Source of the DNA: an uncultured Eubacteriales bacterium
GTDB lineage: Bacteria > Bacillota > Clostridia > Peptostreptococcales > Anaerovoracaceae
NCBI GenBank assembly: GCA_902766185.1
Contig: CACXCQ010000041.1
Coordinates: 1-18,855 of the forward strand
Direction: 5' to 3'
DNA: 18,855 nt
Shown here: positions 14,055 through 18,855 of the stretch, piece by piece
How the letters are laid out: every line of letters begins with the position of its first letter
Position numbering within the stretch: the stretch's first letter is position 1
Program-made: the position numbers and the translations under genes
The notes under the pieces: model-generated
What the model was told of the DNA's origin: nothing
The model's input: the letters and a program-made list of their open reading frames with translations, nothing else
Databases searched by the model: none

Positions 14055-15062
14055 CTAACGTCCCGCGATCCTGAAGAAAGCCTCCGGGAGCGCGTCGACG
14101 ATGTCTGACGATATCATACCGATCTCACCGCGCTTTTCCGCAGCGATATCACCGGCCAGTCCGTGAATATAGACGGCTGCTCTGGCCGCATCCATGGGAG
14201 CGAGTCCCCCTTTGTCCGCTGAGGCAGCTCCAAAGGCAGCCAGTGCCGCGATGACCCCTGTGAGCACATCTCCGCTTCCGCCGGCAGCCATTCCCGGATT
14301 TCCCGTGGGGTTCCGGTAGATATCCGGTTCCGTCGGTGAGCAACCCGCTCCGTAGGCGGAGGTGTTGGCCGCCGCCACCAGCGTCCCCGGTCCCTTCAGC
14401 ACAACGATGGCCCCGCTTTCTCTTGCCAGGACCTCCGCAGCCTTTTCTCTTCCCAGTTCCCCGTACTTCTGCTGGCCGAGGGCATCCAGAAGCCGGTCTG
14501 CCTCTCCCGGATGAGGTGTCAGGATCACCGGTGCCTTTCTTCTGGAGGTGATCTCCGGAAGAATGCTGGTCATCTTTCTCGGGATGTCCAGGGCATCGGT
14601 CTCCTGGCTGGCCTCGGTGGACATATAGGTCTCTTTCTCCGGCACCCGGCCGAAGCCGCAGATGGAATTGATCCCGTCGGCATCCACCACCAGCGGTCCC
14701 CGGTAGCTTACCAGCAGATGCTCCATGATGCGGTACTGCTCCCTGCCGTTTCCAAGGCCCGGTCCTGCAGCGATACAGTCGAAGCGGTTGAGGTCAAAGC
14801 TCTCGTCGGTCATGGAATCACGATCCGCGCACATGGCCTCCGGCACCGCTGTCTGCAGGATGGGAAAAAGTTCCCTTGGGACGCAGACCGTCACCAGGCC
14901 GGCGCCGGACCTGAGCGCCGCTCTGGCGCAGAGCACGGCCGCTCCGGTCATTCCGGGGCTGCCGCATACCAGCAGCACCCTGCCGCAGCTTCCCTTATGG
15001 GCGTCCAGCGGCCGCGGTGTGATCATTTCCCGGATGTATTCTTCCGTTGTTTCTCTGATCAT
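14055..15062 (-). CDS. nnrD: ADP-dependent (S)-NAD(P)H-hydrate dehydratase, stand-alone with insertions
   Basis: The enzyme repairs hydrated, inactive NADH and NADPH using ADP. The ribokinase-like fold is evident from GRVLLVCGSPGMTGAAVLCARAAL (28-50), AGPGLG (99-104), VVDADGIN (125-132), LTPHPGE (181-187), VLKGPGTLV and the C-terminal NPGMAAGGSGDVLTGVIAAL with the catalytic Asp265. Only the dehydratase domain is encoded; the epimerase domain (NnrE), often fused at the N-terminus, is absent here, although stand-alone forms are known. Two segments look longer than usual: about 136-176, a polar stretch after VDADGIN, and about 234-250. They lie between conserved strands and are probably surface loops. 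GGAG is 5-6 bases before the ATG. It sits between mgtE and transketolase, consistent with a general metabolic role. Confidence 0.9.
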   Translation of the reverse strand: MIRETTEEYIREMITPRPLDAHKGSCGRVLLVCGSPGMTGAAVLCARAALRSGAGLVTVCVPRELFPILQTAVPEAMCADRDSMTDESFDLNRFDCIAAGPGLGNGREQYRIMEHLLVSYRGPLVVDADGINSICGFGRVPEKETYMSTEASQETDALDIPRKMTSILPEITSRRKAPVILTPHPGEADRLLDALGQQKYGELGREKAAEVLARESGAIVVLKGPGTLVAAANTSAYGAGCSPTEPDIYRNPTGNPGMAAGGSGDVLTGVIAALAAFGAASADKGGLAPMDAARAAVYIHGLAGDIAAEKRGEIGMISSDIVDALPEAFFRIAGR

Positions 15063-15107
15063 GTCCGCTCCGTTTCCTTTCGTTTTATCCTCTCGTTCGT
15101 TCCTTCC

Positions 15108-16520
15108 TTACAGGGCGATGCCCAGCACCAGGGACGCCGTGAACAGGAAGATCACCGAGGATACCATGTCTGTGATGGACGATATCATCGGGGTCGCCAT
15201 CAGCGCCGGGTCAACGCCGATCTTCTTGGCCGCCATGGGCAGCATTCCTCCCAGCAGCTTGGCGAACATGATCACGACGATCATGGCCAGCGCCACCGTC
15301 AGGCCGATCTGCGGGGACTGCTGGTCCACCAGAACGATCTTGGCAAAATTGAATATGCTGAGCACGACGCCCAGTATTATGCTGACCCTCAGCTCCTTCC
15401 ACAGGACCTTCGCCGCGTCCTTCAGGTCGACCTCATCCACCGACAGCCCACGGATGATCAGGGTAGCTGCCTGAGTACCCGTATTTCCTCCGGTTCCCAT
15501 CAGCAAAGGCAGGTATCCGACGAGTACGATGACCTGTGAGAGGACCGCCTCGAACTGATTGATCAGCGTTCCGGTGATCATCAGCGTCATCGTCATAAAC
15601 AGCAGCCAGGGCAGACGGTTCTTCGCATGGCGGAACACCCCCATGTCCAGGTAATCCTTGTGATCGTCGTCGCCCATGACGCCGCCCATACGCTCGATAT
15701 CCTCTGTCGTCTCTTCTTCGATGATCTCCATGATATCATCGAAGGTGATGATCCCCACCAGCCGGTGTTCGTTGTCCACCACCGGGATGGCCAGGAACCC
15801 GTATTTCTTGAAGGCCTCCGCGACCTCCTCCTGATCGTCCATGACGTTCAGGTAAACATAGTCTGTTTCCATCAGATCGCCGATCAGCATATCGTCATCC
15901 GCGATGACCAGCGCGCGGAGGGAAACCACGCCCTCCAGCTTGCGGCCGCCGTGTTTGACGTAACAGGTGTAGACGGTCTCGCTGTCCATGCCCTCCTTCT
16001 TGATGTAGGCCATGGCCTCCCCCACCGTCATGGTGTCCTGCAGACTGATGTATTCCGGCGTCATCAGAGATCCCGCGCTGTCCTCCGGATAGTTGAGGAA
16101 CTCGTTGATCATCTTCCGTTCCTCCCGGGGGGTCTTCTCCAGGATCTTGTCCACGATATTGGCAGGCAGTTCCTCCAGAACGTCGATCTTATCGTCGAAG
16201 TCCAGTTCCTTCATGATGTAGGAGATCTCCCGGTCGGTAATGGCCTGGATGATGTTGACCTGATCATCGCCGGGCAGATAGGAAAAGACGTCCACCGAAA
16301 CATCCTTGGGCAGCATGCGGAAGAGAATGACCACCTTCTCAACGCCGAGATCCTCAAGCACGTCCTCCAGCATATCGGCGATATCTACAGCATTGTACTG
16401 CAAAATCAGGTCCCGGGCTTTGAAATAGGCGCTTGTTTCCAGAAACGCTATGATCTTGCCCAGGTCCCGTTCGAACTGCTGGTTCTTCATGTCCATATCC
16501 ATGGTCTCGATCTCTGCCAC
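15108..16520 (-). CDS. mgtE: Magnesium transporter MgtE
   Basis: MgtE is a Mg2+-gated magnesium channel in the inner membrane. The 470-residue protein has the full architecture: a helical MgtE N domain (about 15-135, with repeats of short helices such as IADMLEDVLED and VVILFRMLPKDV), two CBS domains (about 145-270, including LMTPEYISL and FLAIPVVDNEHRLVGIITFDDIMEIIEEE), a plug helix and five membrane spans from about 308 to the end. The selectivity segment GTGGNTGTQAATLIIRGL is intact. The start is GTG (16518-16520) with AGGAGG nearby upstream; the internal ATGs lack one. A small GC hairpin lies about 30 bases before the start, but no M-box-sized leader exists, so magnesium control should come mainly from the protein itself. 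Downstream is nnrD, 45 bases away. Confidence 0.95.
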   Translation of the reverse strand: MAEIETMDMDMKNQQFERDLGKIIAFLETSAYFKARDLILQYNAVDIADMLEDVLEDLGVEKVVILFRMLPKDVSVDVFSYLPGDDQVNIIQAITDREISYIMKELDFDDKIDVLEELPANIVDKILEKTPREERKMINEFLNYPEDSAGSLMTPEYISLQDTMTVGEAMAYIKKEGMDSETVYTCYVKHGGRKLEGVVSLRALVIADDDMLIGDLMETDYVYLNVMDDQEEVAEAFKKYGFLAIPVVDNEHRLVGIITFDDIMEIIEEETTEDIERMGGVMGDDDHKDYLDMGVFRHAKNRLPWLLFMTMTLMITGTLINQFEAVLSQVIVLVGYLPLLMGTGGNTGTQAATLIIRGLSVDEVDLKDAAKVLWKELRVSIILGVVLSIFNFAKIVLVDQQSPQIGLTVALAMIVVIMFAKLLGGMLPMAAKKIGVDPALMATPMISSITDMVSSVIFLFTASLVLGIAL

Positions 16521-16550
16521 GATATTTCCTCCTGTTATCGGTATATTTCA

Positions 16551-16566
16551 GAGCGGCATTCCGCTC
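16551..16566 (-). other. Small inverted repeat between phosphohexomutase and mgtE
   Basis: On the minus strand GAGCGG-AATG-CCGCTC forms a 6-bp GC-rich stem with a tetraloop, 18 bases after the phosphohexomutase stop codon and 30 bases before the mgtE start. It is not followed by a T-run, so it is unlikely to terminate. It may protect or separate the upstream message. Confidence 0.35.
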
Positions 16567-16584
16567 CGGTGCCGGCAGCGGGCC

Positions 16585-18324
16585 TCAGCCCAGAAGCTTT
16601 GCCCCGGCATCTTCGATGGCAGCAAGCTTCGCGTCAGCTTCCGCCAGGGAATCCGCTGCTGTCATCATGTAGAATTTGATCTTCGGTTCCGTACCGGAGG
16701 GCCGGATGATGGCCGTTCCTCTGTCCGCCAGATCGTAGAACAGGATATTGCTCTTCGGCAGTCCCGTCTCGCCGGTCTCACCGCTCTGCAGATCCTTCAC
16801 GATCCCGGTGCTGAAATCCCTGATCCGGCGCACGTCGCTTCCGATGCAGGCCGGGGGCTGCTGCCGCAGGTTCTCCATGATCTCCTGCATCTTCGCCTGT
16901 CCCTCCAGCCCCTGGAAGACGAAGGACGCGACCTTCTCTCTGTAGTAGCCGTATGTCTCATAGAGCTCGTTCATGGCATCTGCCAGAGTCTTTCCCTGCA
17001 GATGATAGTAGCAGGCCATCTCCGCGATCAGCATGGAGCCCACCACCGCGTCCTTGTCTCTGGCGTAGGATCCGGTGAGGTAGCCGTTGCTCTCCTCGAA
17101 TCCGAAGAGGAAGGTATGGCCGCCGTTCTCCTCGAACTCCTTGATCTTTTCTCCGATATACTTGAATCCGGTGAGCACGTTCATCAATTCCACGCCCTGC
17201 ATCTCGCAGATCCTGTCCGCCATGGTGGTTGAGACCACGCTCTTCACCGCCACGCTGTCCTCTGCCAGAGTTCCCTGCTCCTTCCTTGCCCGGATCAGGT
17301 AATCCAGAAGCAGAACGCCGATCTGGTTTCCGGTGAGGGTCTTGTATTCATCGCCGTCCCGTACCACGAGGCCGCAGCGGTCGCCGTCCGGATCCGTACC
17401 GATGATCAGATCCACGTCGTTCTCCTCCGCCAGTTTGACCGCCAGGTCGAATCCTTCGCGGTATTCAGGGTTCGGCGACTTGACCGTGGGGAAGTCCCCA
17501 TCGATGACCATCTGCTCCGGAACGGTGATGACGTGCTTCATGCCCAGTCTCTTCAGCACCTCCGGAACCAGGATGTATCCGGTGCCGTGGAACGGCGTAT
17601 AGACGATCTTCAGGTCGTCCGCTGCCTTCTCCACATATGCGCGGCCCACGGACTGAGCAAGCACGCAAGCCAGATATTCCTCGTCCATCTCGCTGCCCAT
17701 GAGCTGGATCAGGCCCTTCTCCAGCGCCTCGTCATAATCCATGAGCTTCACATCGTCGAAGATGTCGATGCTGTTCATCACATCGGCGACCTTCTGAGCC
17801 TGCTCCGGAGCCATCTGTGCTCCATCGGACCAATAGGCCTTGTAGCCGTTGTATTCCTTCGTGTTGTGGCTGGCCGTGATGTTGATGCCGGCCATGCTCC
17901 CGGTCTGGCGCAGTGCGAACGACAGCTCCGGTGTGGGTCTGAGGCTCTCGAAGAGATACGCCTTCACGCCGTTTGCTGCCAGCACACAGGCCGATTCCCG
18001 CGCAAAGGCAGGACTGTTATTTCTGGAATCATAGGCGATGGCAACGGAGGCATCCACGGAGTCTGTTCCCTCTCCGTCAGCGCCGCACTGCGTTCTGATC
18101 AGCGTGGCAAGGCCCTGGGTAGCCAGGCGGACCATGTAAATGTTCATTCCGTTTGTGCCCGGGCGCATGATGCCCCGAAGCCCCGCGGTCCCGAAGGACA
18201 GCATGCTGGAAAACCATTCGCGGATCTCCTGATCGTTCTCCCGGATGGATTCCATTTCCTTTTTTGTCTGTTCATCGACTGCCGGACTGGACAGCCATTT
18301 TTCGTATGCCTGCAGATGATCCAT
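16585..18324 (-). CDS. Phospho-sugar mutase (alpha-D-phosphohexomutase family)
   Basis: The enzyme interconverts hexose 1- and 6-phosphates, most likely glucose phosphates, feeding glycogen, cell-wall or glycolipid precursors. The 579-residue length and N-terminus (YEKWLSSPAVDEQTKKE, FGTAGLRGIMRPGTNGMN) match the PgcA-like Firmicutes group. Key sites are complete: catalytic Ser152 in TASHN, the metal loop GTDPDGDR (Asp311, 313, 315), sugar-binding GFEESNGY (408-415) and the phosphate-binding RPSGTEPK (541-548). The ATG has AAAGGAGAAG just upstream, and a promoter lies at 18357-18385, so this gene opens the operon. Whether it also accepts mannose or ribose phosphates cannot be read from the sequence. 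Next to it in the operon is mgtE, whose substrate Mg2+ it needs. Confidence 0.94.
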   Translation of the reverse strand: MDHLQAYEKWLSSPAVDEQTKKEMESIRENDQEIREWFSSMLSFGTAGLRGIMRPGTNGMNIYMVRLATQGLATLIRTQCGADGEGTDSVDASVAIAYDSRNNSPAFARESACVLAANGVKAYLFESLRPTPELSFALRQTGSMAGINITASHNTKEYNGYKAYWSDGAQMAPEQAQKVADVMNSIDIFDDVKLMDYDEALEKGLIQLMGSEMDEEYLACVLAQSVGRAYVEKAADDLKIVYTPFHGTGYILVPEVLKRLGMKHVITVPEQMVIDGDFPTVKSPNPEYREGFDLAVKLAEENDVDLIIGTDPDGDRCGLVVRDGDEYKTLTGNQIGVLLLDYLIRARKEQGTLAEDSVAVKSVVSTTMADRICEMQGVELMNVLTGFKYIGEKIKEFEENGGHTFLFGFEESNGYLTGSYARDKDAVVGSMLIAEMACYYHLQGKTLADAMNELYETYGYYREKVASFVFQGLEGQAKMQEIMENLRQQPPACIGSDVRRIRDFSTGIVKDLQSGETGETGLPKSNILFYDLADRGTAIIRPSGTEPKIKFYMMTAADSLAEADAKLAAIEDAGAKLLG

Positions 18325-18356
18325 AGTATTCTTCTCCTTTATAATGTTTCATTTTG

Positions 18357-18385
18357 ATTTTATCTTTTTTTGCCTTTCTTTTCAA
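18357..18385 (-). promoter_or_regulatory. Sigma-A-type promoter of the phosphohexomutase operon
   Basis: Minus strand TTGAAA (18380-18385), exactly 17 bases, then TAAAAT (18357-18362). The spacer is purine-rich with an A-tract. It lies 32 bases upstream of the start codon and downstream of the glutamate dehydrogenase terminator, so it is well placed to drive pgm through the transketolase genes. Confidence 0.85.
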
Positions 18386-18422
18386 TATGTAATCGCATTG
18401 TCCCGCGGTTGTTTTCCAAATG

Positions 18423-18450
18423 AAAAACCCCCGGCGAACCGGGGGTTTTT
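18423..18450 (-). terminator. Strong terminator of the glutamate dehydrogenase gene, TTCG loop
   Basis: A perfect 12-bp stem: AAAAACCCCCGG, loop TTCG, CCGGGGGTTTTT on the minus strand. It lies 29 bases after the gdhA stop codon. The stem carries its own A- and T-tracts on either side, so it could work in both directions, though no plus-strand gene needs it. Confidence 0.93.
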
Positions 18451-18479
18451 GTGAACGATGTATCGATGTTCTGGAGTTC

Positions 18480-18855
18480 TTATACAAGACCCTGTTCCAT
18501 CATTGCTGCAGCAACCTTTTCGAAACCAGCGATGTTTCCACCCTGGACCAGCAGGTTCTTGTTGCCGAAGTACTTTTCAGCAGCAGCAGCACTGTTCTTG
18601 TAGATGTTGACCATGATGGTGTGCAGCTGCTCATAAACGTCCTCAGCCTGGAATACGGTGTGACCAGCATTCTGTCCCATCTCGATGCAGGAGCAGGCAA
18701 CGCCGCCGGCGTTTGCCGCCTTAGCGGAACCGACTGCTGTCTCGTTCTCGATGAGGTACTGCAGAGCATCGTTTGTTGTCGGCATGTTAGCGCCTTCACA
18801 GTAGAACTTGCATCCGCCTTCAACGATCTGCTTAGCGTGTTCCATGTGAACGTCA
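18480..18855 (-). CDS. gdhA: NADP-type glutamate dehydrogenase, C-terminal part (partial)
   Basis: The reading frame enters from the right edge (…DVHMEHAKQIVEGG) and ends at the TAA 18480-18482; the N-terminal two-thirds lie outside the window. The visible 125 residues match the end of the hexameric glutamate dehydrogenase of bacteria, which makes glutamate from 2-oxoglutarate and ammonium. Landmarks are CEGANMPTTNDA, SAKAANAGGVACSCIEMGQN, the helical EQLHTIMVNIYKN segment and the closing QGGNIAGFEKVAAAMMEQGLV. ANAGGVA and GGNIAGF are strongly conserved in this family. It is followed by its own terminator and is transcribed separately from the pgm operon. NADP preference is judged from overall family resemblance; the coenzyme-binding loop is not in view. 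Confidence 0.93.
   Translation of the reverse strand, partial: DVHMEHAKQIVEGGCKFYCEGANMPTTNDALQYLIENETAVGSAKAANAGGVACSCIEMGQNAGHTVFQAEDVYEQLHTIMVNIYKNSAAAAEKYFGNKNLLVQGGNIAGFEKVAAAMMEQGLV

Noticed and set aside
16521..16584. Possible magnesium riboswitch before mgtE
   Set aside because: The gap is only 64 bases with one small hairpin; far too short for an M-box and no terminator alternates with it.
15627..16679. Plus-strand open frame of 350 codons opposite mgtE
   Set aside because: Rich in His, Asp, Val and Leu as expected for the complement of acidic mgtE codons; no ribosome binding site or motifs.
12017..18012. A 17-base exact match between the ftsE leader (12017-12033) and the phosphohexomutase gene (17996-18012)
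   Set aside because: The second copy is ordinary coding sequence (Pro-Ala-Phe-Ala-Arg-Glu region), only two copies exist, and similar caaaggcag strings recur in this GC-rich coding DNA; not a convincing repeat family.
1..18855. CRISPR array, tRNA/rRNA genes, insertion sequences, phage or defence genes
   Set aside because: No spaced direct repeats, no cloverleaf or rRNA-like stretch, no transposase, integrase or terminal inverted repeats were seen; nearly all bases belong to conserved genes.

Overview
The window looks like a chromosomal segment of a Gram-positive anaerobe of the Clostridia (Bacillota). The reasons are a GC-rich but clostridial gene set, strong GGAGG-type ribosome binding sites, a YerC-type TrpR-like regulator, a transketolase split into two subunits, FtsEX paired with a coiled-coil M23 protein, and a secreted protein of the surface-repeat type. 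A family such as Anaerovoracaceae is plausible, but this cannot be settled from the window. Every convincing gene is on the minus strand, so the text follows transcription from high to low coordinates. No gene-free stretch exceeds about 230 bases.

Right edge (18480-18855): the C-terminal part of an NADP-type glutamate dehydrogenase, closed by a terminator with a TTCG loop. Carbon and cofactor operon (18324-12238): a clear sigma-A-type promoter precedes phosphohexomutase, MgtE magnesium transporter, NAD(P)H-hydrate dehydratase and the two transketolase halves, ending in a two-stage hairpin terminator. Phosphohexomutase and transketolase are magnesium-dependent, so mgtE between them makes physiological sense.

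Cell-envelope operon (12010-6312): promoter, a perfect 22-bp palindrome beside the ribosome binding site, then ftsE, ftsX, a secreted coiled-coil M23 (LytM) protein, recJ and an S41 C-terminal processing peptidase. Junctions are overlaps or very short gaps. FtsEX normally transmits ATP-driven conformational change across the membrane to an extracytoplasmic coiled-coil hydrolase or activator, and the likely partner is the next gene. recJ (DNA repair) is a functional outsider in the cluster.

Mixed operon (6201-406): a TTGACT-17-TAAACT promoter studded with AAAGT/ACTTT repeats drives the TrpR-like regulator yerC. It is followed by a phosphopantetheinyl transferase, an MBL-fold hydrolase, RecX, an unrecognised 157-residue protein, a calcineurin-like phosphoesterase, phosphopentomutase (deoB) and a BMP/PnrA-type lipoprotein, ending in a terminator. 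The last pair is suggestive of nucleoside uptake and ribose-phosphate salvage. Left edge (1-234): the N-terminus of a secreted repeat-type surface protein.

Most of this is conserved housekeeping sequence. I did not find a convincing new defence, mobile or RNA system. The points most worth a second look are the substituted zinc ligand in the FtsEX-linked M23 protein, the FtsE C-terminal tail, the palindrome before ftsE and the repeated motif in the yerC promoter.
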